This document shows, piece by piece, positions 35,592 through 43,755 of a DNA stretch of 64,000 bases. The notes below the pieces were generated by a model. The model was not told the origin of the DNA and did not search any database. It worked only from the letters and a program-made list of their open reading frames with translations. The stretch is from Bacteroidales bacterium UBA5219 (lineage in GTDB: Bacteria; Bacteroidota; Bacteroidia; Bacteroidales; ML635J-15): NCBI GenBank assembly GCA_002412425.1, contig DHVB01000021.1:72007-136006 (forward strand). Reading direction: 5' to 3'. Numbering within the stretch: position 1 is the stretch's first letter; each line of letters begins with the position of its first letter. The position numbers and the translations under genes were made by a program.

Positions 35592-37007
35592 TTAATATCT
35601 ATAATGTTCAGGTTTGAATGGTCCTTCTACAGGAACACCAATATAATCAGCCTGTTCTTTTGTTAGTTTTGTTAATCTTACACCAATTTGTTCTAAATGA
35701 AGGCGTGCAACTTCTTCGTCAAGGTGTTTTGGTAAGCGATAAACTCCAACTTCATATTTATTTTGCCATAAATCTAATTGAGCAAGAGTTTGATTTGAGA
35801 AAGAGTTACTCATAACAAAAGAAGGATGACCTGTAGCACAACCTAAGTTTACTAAACGTCCTTCTGCTAAAAGGAATATAGAATTTCCATTTTCAAAAGT
35901 ATATTTGTCAACTTGTGGTTTTATTGTTGTTCTTTTTGCTCCTTTGTAGTTATTAAGGTTATCAACTTGAATTTCATTATCAAAGTGTCCAATATTACAT
36001 ACAATAGCTTGATCTTTCATTTGTTTCATATGTTCAAGCGTGATAACATCTCTGTTGCCTGTAGTGGTAACATAAATATTTCCTTCGTTAAATGTGTCTT
36101 CAATTCTTGCAACTTCAAAACCTTCCATTGCTGCTTGTAATGCACAAATTGGGTCTATTTCAGTAACAATTACTCTAGCTCCATATCCTTTCATTGAGCG
36201 AGCACAGCCTTTTCCAACATCGCCAAAACCTAAAACAACAACAACTTTTCCAGCAATCATAACATCTGTAGCTCTTTTAATTCCGTCTGCTAAAGATTCA
36301 TGGCAACCATAAAGATTATCAAATTTTGATTTTGTAACTGAGTCGTTTACATTAATTGTAGGAACTAAAAGTTCTCCTTTTTCCATCATTTGATATAAAC
36401 GATGAACTCCTGTTGTTGTTTCTTCTGAAATTCCTTTTAACTCTTTAACAGTTCTAGTCCATTTTGAATTATCAACAGCTAAAACTTTTTTTAAGGTTTC
36501 TAAAATTATTCTTTCTTCATCGCTTCCAGGTTTTTTGTCAAGAGTTGAAGCATTTTTTTCTGCATAATATCCTTTATGCACCATTAAAGTAGCATCTCCA
36601 CCATCATCTACTATCAAATTTGGACCTAAACCTCCTGGGAAAGAAAGTGCTTGTAAAGTACACCACCAATATTCTTCTAAGGTTTCGCCTTTCCAAGCAA
36701 AAACAGGAATGCCAGCCTTTGCCATTGCAGCAGCAGCATGGTCTTGAGTAGAAAAAATATTACAACTTGCCCATCTTACATCGGAACCAAGCTCTTTTAA
36801 AGTTTCGATTAAAACTGCTGTTTGAATTGTCATGTGCAAAGAACCTGTAATGCGAGCACCTTTTAAAGGTTTAGAACCTGCATATTTTTTGCGGACACTC
36901 ATAAGTCCTGGCATTTCTTTTTCTGCAATTTCAATTTCTTTACGACCCCAATCAGCTAGGTTGATGTCTTTAATTTTGTATGGTAATGAGCTAATCAATT
37001 CGTTCAT
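35592..37007 (-). CDS. ahcY: S-adenosylhomocysteine hydrolase
   Basis: AhcY splits S-adenosylhomocysteine to adenosine and homocysteine, relieving product inhibition of methyltransferases. The 471 residues are of family length. Visible features: SLHMTIQTAVLIETL substrate region, NVNDSVTKSKFDN, the NAD-binding glycine loop VVLGFGDVGKGCA, and GRLVNLGCATGHPSFVMSNSF, ending in the conserved tail KPEHYRY. All point to the standard tetrameric cytosolic enzyme. The promoter TTTG-N20-TAATTTTG lies upstream. Confidence 0.97.
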   Translation of the reverse strand: MNELISSLPYKIKDINLADWGRKEIEIAEKEMPGLMSVRKKYAGSKPLKGARITGSLHMTIQTAVLIETLKELGSDVRWASCNIFSTQDHAAAAMAKAGIPVFAWKGETLEEYWWCTLQALSFPGGLGPNLIVDDGGDATLMVHKGYYAEKNASTLDKKPGSDEERIILETLKKVLAVDNSKWTRTVKELKGISEETTTGVHRLYQMMEKGELLVPTINVNDSVTKSKFDNLYGCHESLADGIKRATDVMIAGKVVVVLGFGDVGKGCARSMKGYGARVIVTEIDPICALQAAMEGFEVARIEDTFNEGNIYVTTTGNRDVITLEHMKQMKDQAIVCNIGHFDNEIQVDNLNNYKGAKRTTIKPQVDKYTFENGNSIFLLAEGRLVNLGCATGHPSFVMSNSFSNQTLAQLDLWQNKYEVGVYRLPKHLDEEVARLHLEQIGVRLTKLTKEQADYIGVPVEGPFKPEHYRY

Positions 37008-37058
37008 AATATTATGTAATTTAATGTTTTATGTTTAAAATTAAAAATAATAAGACTG

Positions 37059-37090
37059 CAAAATTATATGTTTTTATTTAAAATCCCAAA
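37059..37090 (-). promoter_or_regulatory. Bacteroidota-type promoter of ahcY
   Basis: On the minus strand TTTG (37090-37087) is followed by 20 bases and TAATTTTG (37066-37059), matching the TTTG/TAnnTTTG pattern used by the primary sigma factor of this phylum. Part overlaps the 3' end of ribF, which lies upstream on the same strand. Confidence 0.65.
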
Positions 37091-37995
37091 TTTTTTGAAA
37101 AATAGGCTAAAGTTTCTTCTTGGTCTTTTTTGATTTGTGTTATTAAATCATCTATGTTTTCATATTTTATTTCGTCTCTCATTTTTTTTATAAATTCGAT
37201 TGTAACTTGCTTTCCATACAAATCGCCTTCGTAATTTGGAATATGAAATTCTAGACTTAGTTCTTTACCATCAAAACTTGGACGTGTTCCTTTGCTTAGC
37301 ATTGCGGGATAAGATTTTTTGTCAAAATACGCTTTTGCAACATAAACTCCATTAGGTGGCTGTATTTTGTCTTGGTCTGAAACTTCTAAATTGGCTGTTG
37401 GAAATCCTAATTTGCGTCCAATTTGATAACCACTAATTATGTTGCCCGAAAGTTTATAATTATAGCCCAACATTTTATTAGCTTTTTCTAAGTCGCCTTG
37501 TGTAATACATTCACGAATTTGAGAAGAATTGATGTTTGTAAATTCTTCAAATTCAAACTTTTGCAATCGCTTAACAGGTATAGCAAATTCGCTTTCGGGT
37601 TTTGAAGTGGAATTTTTATTCCCAAAATGATTGTTGTAACCCATTATTATAGATGAGCATGAAAGTTTTTCTTTTAAAATATTTTCCACAAACATATTTG
37701 CAGATAAAGAAGCAAGCTCTTCGTTAAAATCTAAAATTAAAACATTTTTTATTCCAAGTCCCTCAAGAAGTACGATTTTTTCGTTAAGAGTATTTAGTAA
37801 ACTTATATTTTTACCAAAATATTTTGCAGGGTGGGGCCAAAGTGTGATAACAAGCTCTTCTTGATTTTTTGAGTTAGCTTCATTCATTAGCTGTTTCAAT
37901 AAGTAAACATGTCCTTTATGAACACCATCAAAAAAACCTATGCTTACCACACAATTTTTTGGAATATTTTTGTTTATATTTGTAAAAACTTTCAA
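37078..37995 (-). CDS. ribF: Bifunctional riboflavin kinase/FAD synthetase
   Basis: RibF turns riboflavin into FMN and then FAD. The N-terminal nucleotidyl-transferase domain has the GFFDGVHKGH motif (22-31) and SSQIRECITQGDLEKANKMLGY. The C-terminal kinase domain has GRKLGFPTANL and NGVYVAKAYF. Length 305 is typical. A partner, riboflavin synthase RibE, is at 46951. It is divergent from the thioredoxin-fold lipoprotein gene with 25 bases between the starts. Confidence 0.95.
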   Translation of the reverse strand: MKVFTNINKNIPKNCVVSIGFFDGVHKGHVYLLKQLMNEANSKNQEELVITLWPHPAKYFGKNISLLNTLNEKIVLLEGLGIKNVLILDFNEELASLSANMFVENILKEKLSCSSIIMGYNNHFGNKNSTSKPESEFAIPVKRLQKFEFEEFTNINSSQIRECITQGDLEKANKMLGYNYKLSGNIISGYQIGRKLGFPTANLEVSDQDKIQPPNGVYVAKAYFDKKSYPAMLSKGTRPSFDGKELSLEFHIPNYEGDLYGKQVTIEFIKKMRDEIKYENIDDLITQIKKDQEETLAYFSKNLGF

Positions 37996-38008
37996 AACAT
38001 TTTTTTTG

Positions 38009-38016
38009 CAAAAATA
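38009..38016 (-). promoter_or_regulatory. -7 promoter element before ribF
   Basis: On the minus strand this reads TATTTTTG, an exact TAnnTTTG match, 13 bases before the ribF start. There is no clear -33 TTTG. Confidence 0.4.
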
Positions 38017-38020
38017 TAAA

Positions 38021-39226
38021 ATGAAAATTAATTACACATATTTATCTCTGAATAAATCTCGCACATTAATATTAATGGTATTAATATTATTGAGTTTTGT
38101 TTTTTTGTTGTCTATTATTTCTTGTAAAAATAATCATAAACAGGTCGAAATTTTTGGAATAATCGAAAATGCTGAAAATAAAGAAATTTATTTAGAAATG
38201 CTATTGCCAGGTCAAATTAAGCCTCTTGTTCAAACTGAAATAAATGAAAAAGGCGAGTTTAAATTTGAATTAGATTCTTTACAAACTTGTTTTTACAGAT
38301 TAAAAATAGATGAAAGAAACACTATTTATTTAAGATTAAATCCAAATGATGAAATTGAGATTAATGCTAGTTATCCGAATATTCAAGCAAATTATTCTAT
38401 AGATGGTTCTGAAGAAAGCAAAAATCTAAAAGAGCTAAATATGTATTTAATGAAAAGTACAAAAAGGTTAAATGAAATAAACGACCAAATTGTTGCAGCT
38501 TACAAAATTCCGAATTATGATGTTGATTCTCTCATCGAGGTTTTAAATGTTGAGGCGAGAGCTATGTATAAAAACGATAAAGAGTTTTTAATTAATTTTA
38601 TTAAAAAACATAATGAATCTGTGATTATTTATTTTGCTCTTTATCAATATGTTAGCATTTCGCCAATTTTAATAATAGACCAAGATATAGAAATTTTTCA
38701 ATTTGTATTAGAAGAATTAAAAAAACATAATCCAGAATTTGAACAAATAGCTTTATTAGAGTCTGAAATTTCAAAAGAGCTTTTACGACAACAACAGTTT
38801 AATAGGGAATACGGGAAATTAGAAATTGGAAAACCTGTAGTTGATTTTGATTTGCCTGATATTAATGGGAATAGAGTTTCGTTGTCTAAATTTAAAAATC
38901 AAAAAATTATTCTTGCGTTTTGGTCATCGTGGAATAAAGTGTCTTTAAATGCAGTGCTTGGGCTAAGCAAAAAATTAGAAAATCAAGATGTGGTTTTAAT
39001 TTTGATAGCTTTGGATAATGCAAAAGATAAATGGGAGACAGCGGTTAAAAATAATTTTTTGGAAAAACATATTAATTTATCTGATTTAAAAGCTTGGGAA
39101 AGTCCAGTTGCAAAAATTTATGCAGTAAAATCAATTCCAAGTTTTTTATTAATTGACGAAAATCAAAATCTCGTTGCAATAAGTGATGATTATAATGAAA
39201 TTATTGATAATTTAAACAAAAATTAA
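38021..39226 (+). CDS. Thioredoxin-fold (TlpA/AhpC-TSA type) lipoprotein lacking CxxC
   Basis: From the ATG at 38021 the product is 401 residues; an upstream frame reaching 37940 would run through ribF's start and is less likely. A lipoprotein signal ends IISC. Residues about 40-130 resemble the DUF4369 domain that precedes TlpA in Bacteroidota, followed by a helical linker and a thioredoxin-like domain from GKPVVDFDLPDINGNRVSLSKF. The normal WCxxC position reads FWSSWNKVSL with no cysteine, so redox activity by the usual mechanism is lost while the cis-proline segment SIPSFLLID is kept. Binding or scaffold functions are possible. Confidence 0.82.
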   Translation: MKINYTYLSLNKSRTLILMVLILLSFVFLLSIISCKNNHKQVEIFGIIENAENKEIYLEMLLPGQIKPLVQTEINEKGEFKFELDSLQTCFYRLKIDERNTIYLRLNPNDEIEINASYPNIQANYSIDGSEESKNLKELNMYLMKSTKRLNEINDQIVAAYKIPNYDVDSLIEVLNVEARAMYKNDKEFLINFIKKHNESVIIYFALYQYVSISPILIIDQDIEIFQFVLEELKKHNPEFEQIALLESEISKELLRQQQFNREYGKLEIGKPVVDFDLPDINGNRVSLSKFKNQKIILAFWSSWNKVSLNAVLGLSKKLENQDVVLILIALDNAKDKWETAVKNNFLEKHINLSDLKAWESPVAKIYAVKSIPSFLLIDENQNLVAISDDYNEIIDNLNKN

Positions 39227-39246
39227 AAACCCATTATAATTTAATT

Positions 39247-39254
39247 TATCTTTG
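39247..39254 (+). promoter_or_regulatory. -7 promoter element before lpxH, within a shared motif
   Basis: TATCTTTG matches TAnnTTTG exactly and is followed by AGGCG and a T run, the same arrangement seen upstream of the TonB receptor gene. The likely TTG start of lpxH is at 39274. Confidence 0.45.
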
Positions 39255-39273
39255 AGGCGTTTTTATAAACAAT

Positions 39274-40041
39274 TTGAATTTTGTTTTGAAAGAAAAAAAT
39301 AAAATATACTTTGTTTCAGACTCTCACTTCGGAATTGCTTATGATAAATATAGTTCTGAATTTCGAGAAGAATTAATGTTGTCGTGGTTGGACGAAATCA
39401 AAAGCGATGCACTAGAACTACATTTGTGTGGAGATATGTTTGATTTTTGGTTCGAGTATAAATATTTAGTTCCACGAGGCTTTACGAGGCTTTTTGCAAA
39501 ACTTAGAGAATTATCTGATTTAGGTGTAAAACTTTATTATTATCTTGGGAATCATGATATGTGGACCTTCGGTTATATTGAAGAAACTATAGGTGCAAAA
39601 GTTTTCAAAGGAGTTAATCTGAAAGAAATAAACGGCAAAATTTTTTACATAGGGCATGGCGATGGACTTGGACCTTATGACAAAAAATACAATTTTTTAA
39701 AAAAAATATTTTCTTCTAAGTTTATGCAATTCATGTTTAGGTTAGTTCATCCTTCAATATCTTTTAGGATTGCAACAAACTGGTCGTCTTCAAGTCGCAA
39801 AAAACATAAATATCCTAAACAGGTTGATTTCGAAAAAGAATGGCTTGTTAGATATGCAAGAACTGTACTCGAAAATCAAAAAATCGATTATTTTATTTTT
39901 GGACATAGACATATTCCTTTTCAATATAATTTGAACGCAAACACTTTGTTTACAAATTTAGGCGACTGGCTTTTTAATTTCACTTATGCTGTTTATGATG
40001 GCGAAAATCTTTTATTGAAAACTTATGAAAAAGCCGAGTAA
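39274..40041 (+). CDS. lpxH: UDP-2,3-diacylglucosamine diphosphatase (LpxH-type calcineurin-like phosphoesterase)
   Basis: LpxH removes UMP from UDP-2,3-diacylglucosamine to give lipid X in lipid A synthesis, at the inner face of the inner membrane. The metallophosphoesterase motifs occur in order: VSDSHFG (about 15-21), CGDMFDFWFE, LGNHDMW, GHGDGLG and FGHRHIPF. The length of 255 fits Bacteroidota LpxH. No ATG is nearby; the TTG at 39274 is used (or the TTG at 39286, giving 251 residues). Other calcineurin-like enzymes share these motifs, but DMFDFWFEY is characteristic of LpxH-like proteins. Confidence 0.85.
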   Translation: MNFVLKEKNKIYFVSDSHFGIAYDKYSSEFREELMLSWLDEIKSDALELHLCGDMFDFWFEYKYLVPRGFTRLFAKLRELSDLGVKLYYYLGNHDMWTFGYIEETIGAKVFKGVNLKEINGKIFYIGHGDGLGPYDKKYNFLKKIFSSKFMQFMFRLVHPSISFRIATNWSSSSRKKHKYPKQVDFEKEWLVRYARTVLENQKIDYFIFGHRHIPFQYNLNANTLFTNLGDWLFNFTYAVYDGENLLLKTYEKAE

Positions 40042-40153
40042 TTTATTTTTAAAAACTCATCAATACATAAAATCTTCAAAAAGAATTTAATTTGGCAAAT
40101 TTTTTGTTATTTTTACAACTTGAAAATGGTTTAATTTTAAAATAAATAAAAAT

Positions 40154-40807
40154 ATGAAAAAGATTTTTTACTTGGTATTAGTGGTTTTTGGATTTTCTTG
40201 TTTTGCAAATGCTCAAAGCACAAAAGTTTTAATTGAAACAAGCATGGGAGATATGACAGTAGTGCTTTACGACGACACTCCTGAACATCGTGATAATTTT
40301 ATAAAATTAGCTAACGAAGGTTTTTACGAAGATTTGCTTTTTCATCGTGTGATAAATGGTTTTATGATACAAGGTGGAGACCCTGATTCCAAAGGAGCTG
40401 CTCCAAACAAACCTTTAGGAAATGGTGGACCAGGCTATACAATACCAGCTGAATTTAATCCAAAATATATTCATAAAAAAGGAGCTTTAGCAGCTGCTAG
40501 AACTGGCGACCATGTAAATCCAGAAAGACGAAGTTCAGGTTCACAATTTTATATAGTTCAAGGTGCAAAATATACCGATATGCAAATGGATAGCATGGAA
40601 AAACAGTTTAGAAGAAAATTTACAGACAAAGATAGAGATACTTATGCTACTATTGGCGGAACTCCTCATTTAGATACTCAATACACAGTATTTGGAGAAG
40701 TTGTGAAAGGATTAGAAGTAATTGATAAAATTGCAAGCGTAAAAACTTATCCTGGCGATAGACCAGTTGAAGATGTTAAAATATTGAAAGTGAGTGTGAT
40801 AAAATAA
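40154..40807 (+). CDS. Secreted cyclophilin-type peptidyl-prolyl isomerase
   Basis: The 217-residue protein has a signal peptide (1-20, FANAQ) and a cyclophilin domain that speeds proline isomerisation during protein folding in the periplasm. The active-site arginine lies in FHRVINGFMIQGGDP (about 56-70), and SGSQFYIVQGAKYT and TPHLDTQYTVFGEVVKGLEVI complete the fold. An insertion rich in charged residues, QMDSMEKQFRRKFTDKDRDT, lies between them, as in many Bacteroidota forms. The gene stands alone. Confidence 0.94.
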   Translation: MKKIFYLVLVVFGFSCFANAQSTKVLIETSMGDMTVVLYDDTPEHRDNFIKLANEGFYEDLLFHRVINGFMIQGGDPDSKGAAPNKPLGNGGPGYTIPAEFNPKYIHKKGALAAARTGDHVNPERRSSGSQFYIVQGAKYTDMQMDSMEKQFRRKFTDKDRDTYATIGGTPHLDTQYTVFGEVVKGLEVIDKIASVKTYPGDRPVEDVKILKVSVIK

Positions 40808-40904
40808 TTTTTTTAATCACTAAAAAAACAATTTCTTTCTTAATTTTAAAATAAAAATCACAAAACTATATTGTGAAAATAATTAGTTTTGCAAAAAATT
40901 TGTC

Positions 40905-41666
40905 ATGGATTTTAGCATTACTGTAATACTTTTGCTTTGTTTAGCATATTTTGTAGCTGGATTTATCGACAGTATTGCTGGAGGTGGCGGTTTAATTACT
41001 TTGCCTTCGCTTTTATTTGCTGGTGTACCACCACAATTTGCTCTTGGAACAAATAAAATGGCTAGCACTCTTGGAACAGGAGTAGCTGTAGTAAATTTTT
41101 GGAGAAATAAAAAAATCAATTTTAAACTTATTCTCTCAGGAATTGGTTTTGCAATGCTAGGTGCGTTTTTAGGCTCAAAAATTATTTTATCTTTAGACCA
41201 AAGTGTTGTTGGAAAAATTATTATTTTTCTTTTGCCAGTTGCTGTTGTGGCAGTACTTTTACCGCGAACAAAAAAATCAGATGCAAAAGCATTAACAAAA
41301 ATCGACTATTTTGTAATTGTCCCTATAATTTGCTTAGTAATAGGATTTTATGACGGTTTTTTTGGACCAGGAACTGGCTCTTTTTTGACTTTAAGTTTGT
41401 TTTTCTTTACAAAACTTAAATTAATAGAAGCTACTGCCAATGCAAAAGTTTTTAATGTTATGTCAAATGTTGGAAGTCTAGTGGCTTTTATTTTAGGCGG
41501 AAAAGTTTTGTTTTTACTTGCAATTCCTTTCGCATTATCTAATATGTTAGGCAATTTTTTAGGAAGTAGATTAGCAATAAAATCAGGAGATAGAATAATA
41601 AAATATTTTTTAATTTTGTCGCTTAGCATATTGCTTATAAGTTTAGTTTGGAAATATTATTTTTAA
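40905..41666 (+). CDS. TSUP (TauE/SafE) family membrane transporter
   Basis: The 253-residue inner-membrane protein has about eight hydrophobic segments. The two repeated family signatures are GFIDSIAGGGGLITLPSLL (19-37) with LGTNKMAST, and the second-half GFYDGFFGPGTGSFLTL. TSUP proteins move sulfite, sulfonates or other sulfur-containing anions, usually out of the cell; the YfcA-type subgroup to which this is closest has no firm substrate. Its stop overlaps the radical SAM start (TAATG), linking the two. Confidence 0.9.
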   Translation: MDFSITVILLLCLAYFVAGFIDSIAGGGGLITLPSLLFAGVPPQFALGTNKMASTLGTGVAVVNFWRNKKINFKLILSGIGFAMLGAFLGSKIILSLDQSVVGKIIIFLLPVAVVAVLLPRTKKSDAKALTKIDYFVIVPIICLVIGFYDGFFGPGTGSFLTLSLFFFTKLKLIEATANAKVFNVMSNVGSLVAFILGGKVLFLLAIPFALSNMLGNFLGSRLAIKSGDRIIKYFLILSLSILLISLVWKYYF

Positions 41667-42661
41667 TGTTAGGATTGAGATTAGTAAAATATTTAAACTC
41701 AAGAAAAATTTTAAATTTCATAAAATTATATTTCGTTTTTTTAAAATTGAAATTTTGTGTGAAAAAACACAAAAACATAAAACTTCCTCAGCCTTCATTT
41801 TTATCTTTTGAACCCACAAATTATTGTAATTTAAAATGTAAACTTTGTGTATCGGGAAGCGGAAAACTTACTCGTCCAAAAGGTTTTATGGATTTTGAAA
41901 TGTATAAAAATGTAATTGATAAAAATAAAAAGTATTTAATAAATATTTTATTGCATCTTCAAGGTGAGCCTTTGCTACACAATCAAATTGTGGAAATGAT
42001 AGCATATGCAAAAGCAAATAATATTTTTACAGAACTTTCTACAAATGCAAATATTTTACCATCGGTTTTTGAAAACTTAAAAGAAAATATGCCCGACAAG
42101 CTAATTGTGTCGTTAGATGGTTTGACTCAAGAAACATATTCTAAATATAGAGTGAATGGAGAATTGCAAAAAGTTTTAGAAGCCTTGGAGTTATTGTCCA
42201 AACTTAGTAAAGACAAACGTCCTTATGTGGAATTGCAGTTTTTAGTTTTTTCGCATAACGAAAATCAAATTCCAGAATTAAAATCATTAAAATCAAAGTA
42301 TAAAATTGATAAAATAAGCCTAAAAACCGCTCAAATTTATGATGAATCTGAAATTAATATTTTGCCAAAAAATAAAAAATATTCTCGATATAAAATTGTA
42401 AACGGCAAGATTGTTATAAAATCAAAACTTAAAAATGCGTGTAAAAGAATAGTTTTTGGCTCTGTAATTACTTGGGATGGGAAATTGTTGCCTTGTTGTT
42501 TCGATAAAGATGCTGATTTTATTTGTGGAGATATTAATACTTCTTCGGTAAATGCGGTTCGCAACTCAAATAATTATCTTATGTTTGTTAAAAATGTATT
42601 TTTGCATAGACAAAACATAGAAATGTGTAAAAATTGTACTGAAGGTTTGAAAAATGAATGA
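41666..42661 (+). CDS. Radical SAM protein with C-terminal SPASM-like cysteines
   Basis: The ATG at 41666 overlaps the preceding stop and gives 331 residues; a TTG six codons earlier is possible. The [4Fe-4S]/SAM motif CNLKCKLC uses Cys54, Cys58 and Cys61. The C-terminal part has KNACKRI, LLPCCFD and MCKNCTEG cysteines as in SPASM auxiliary-cluster domains. Members modify peptides or proteins, or act in cell-wall and polysaccharide pathways; the substrate here is unknown. No precursor peptide gene was found nearby. The stop overlaps the folK start by eight bases. Confidence 0.88.
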   Translation: MLGLRLVKYLNSRKILNFIKLYFVFLKLKFCVKKHKNIKLPQPSFLSFEPTNYCNLKCKLCVSGSGKLTRPKGFMDFEMYKNVIDKNKKYLINILLHLQGEPLLHNQIVEMIAYAKANNIFTELSTNANILPSVFENLKENMPDKLIVSLDGLTQETYSKYRVNGELQKVLEALELLSKLSKDKRPYVELQFLVFSHNENQIPELKSLKSKYKIDKISLKTAQIYDESEINILPKNKKYSRYKIVNGKIVIKSKLKNACKRIVFGSVITWDGKLLPCCFDKDADFICGDINTSSVNAVRNSNNYLMFVKNVFLHRQNIEMCKNCTEGLKNE

Positions 42662-43142
42662 TGTTTATCTTGGAATAGGAGGAAATTTAGGAAATAGGCT
42701 TGAGAACATCAAAAAAACTTTGGCTTTAATTTCCGAAAAAATTGGAAAAATTGAAAAAACATCTTCGGTTTATCTCTCTGAGCCTTGGGGTTTTGAACAC
42801 AAAAAATATTTTACAAATCTTGTAGTCAAATTAAAAACAGATAAATCACCAAACAAAATATTGGAGCTAATTTCAGAAATAGAATTGGAATTAAAAAGGC
42901 TTAGAACTTCTTCCCAATATGATGCAAGGACAGTGGATATTGATATTTTGTTTTACAATAATGAAATTATAAAAACAGAAAATTTAGAAATTCCGCATCC
43001 ACGCATACAAGACAGGCTTTTTGTTTTGTTACCTTTGGTTGAAATAGAAAAAGATTTATATCATCAAAGTTTTAAAAAAAGCATATTGGAACTTTTGAAT
43101 GAGTGTAAAGATAAGAGTAGAATTAGAAAATTAAATTGTTGA
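42654..43142 (+). CDS. folK: 6-hydroxymethyl-7,8-dihydropterin pyrophosphokinase
   Basis: FolK transfers pyrophosphate from ATP to hydroxymethyl-dihydropterin in folate synthesis. The 162-residue product has the N-terminal YLGIGGNLGNRLENIK, then KTSSVYLSEPWGFEHK, and the signature DARTVDIDILFYNNE with metal-binding aspartates, followed by IPHPRIQDRLFVLLPL. The start ATG is within the end of the radical SAM gene. TadA follows after six bases. Confidence 0.95.
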   Translation: MNDVYLGIGGNLGNRLENIKKTLALISEKIGKIEKTSSVYLSEPWGFEHKKYFTNLVVKLKTDKSPNKILELISEIELELKRLRTSSQYDARTVDIDILFYNNEIIKTENLEIPHPRIQDRLFVLLPLVEIEKDLYHQSFKKSILELLNECKDKSRIRKLNC

Positions 43143-43148
43143 AACACT

Positions 43149-43592
43149 ATGAATAGCGAACACGAAAAATACATGAGGATTGCTTTGCAAGAAGCACAAA
43201 AAGCCTTAGATAAAGACGAAGTGCCTATTGGAGCTATAGTTGTTTGTGCAGGAAAAATTATAGGAAGAGGACATAATCAAACAGAAATGTTGAATGATGT
43301 TACAGCTCATGCAGAAATGCTTGCTATTACAGCAGCAGAAAATTATTTGGGAGCAAAATATTTAAAAGACTGTACTTTGTATGTTAGTCTCGAACCTTGT
43401 GTAATGTGTGCAGGAGCTTTAGCGTGGTCGCAAATTTCTAATGTTGTTTATGGAGCATCCGACTCAAAACGAGGCTTTTTAAAACATGGAAAAGAAATTC
43501 TTCATCCAAAAACAAATATTATTGGTGGAATATTAGCAGAAGAGTGCGGAGATATTATAACTGGTTTTTTTGTGAAGAAAAGGAAGAATTAA
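43149..43592 (+). CDS. tadA: tRNA-specific adenosine deaminase
   Basis: TadA converts A34 to inosine in tRNA-Arg(ACG), letting one tRNA read several codons. The zinc-dependent deaminase motifs are complete: HAEMLAI with His54 and Glu56, and EPCVMCAGAL with Cys84 and Cys87. The 147-residue length and the KRGFLKHG and HPKTNIIGGIL segments fit TadA rather than guanine deaminase. It is the last gene in the plus-strand run, ending where the intergenic repeat begins. Confidence 0.93.
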   Translation: MNSEHEKYMRIALQEAQKALDKDEVPIGAIVVCAGKIIGRGHNQTEMLNDVTAHAEMLAITAAENYLGAKYLKDCTLYVSLEPCVMCAGALAWSQISNVVYGASDSKRGFLKHGKEILHPKTNIIGGILAEECGDIITGFFVKKRKN

Positions 43593-43755
43593 AATTGCGA
43601 ATTTTTTAACTGAAGTATTGTTATTGCAAGCAGAGTGAGCTTGCGAACTCTGCGAAGCAATAGACGCGTCAGCCACTTTACCTTCGGTGAGCTCGTAAAC
43701 TCGGTTCAACTTTCAACACTTCAACTACGTTCAGTGCATCGCTTTTAACTGATAT
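43593..43755. repeat. GC-richer structured intergenic repeat-like element
   Basis: This gap between the convergent tadA and thiL genes is visibly richer in G and C than its surroundings and has no open frame. An imperfect hairpin spans 43622-43662: outer TATTGC/GCAATA and inner GCAGAGT/ACTCTGC around a ten-base loop. Further on, CTTCAACTACGTTCAGTGCAT resembles the dispersed intergenic words (CTTCGACTACGCTCAGTGCA-like) found in many Bacteroidota genomes. I take it as a decayed copy of such a repeat; whether others occur cannot be told from this window. Confidence 0.55.

Noticed and set aside
37008..37077. SAH riboswitch upstream of ahcY
   Set aside because: The gap holds a simple promoter in AT-rich DNA; no suitable pseudoknot or GC-rich stem is visible.
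37940..38020. Longer start for the thioredoxin-fold lipoprotein
   Set aside because: It runs into the divergent ribF coding start and adds a non-conserved hydrophobic piece before a normal lipoprotein signal.
40905..43592. RiPP-type cluster around the radical SAM gene
   Set aside because: No short precursor peptide gene, leader peptidase or dedicated exporter lies beside it; neighbours are a TSUP transporter and folK/tadA.
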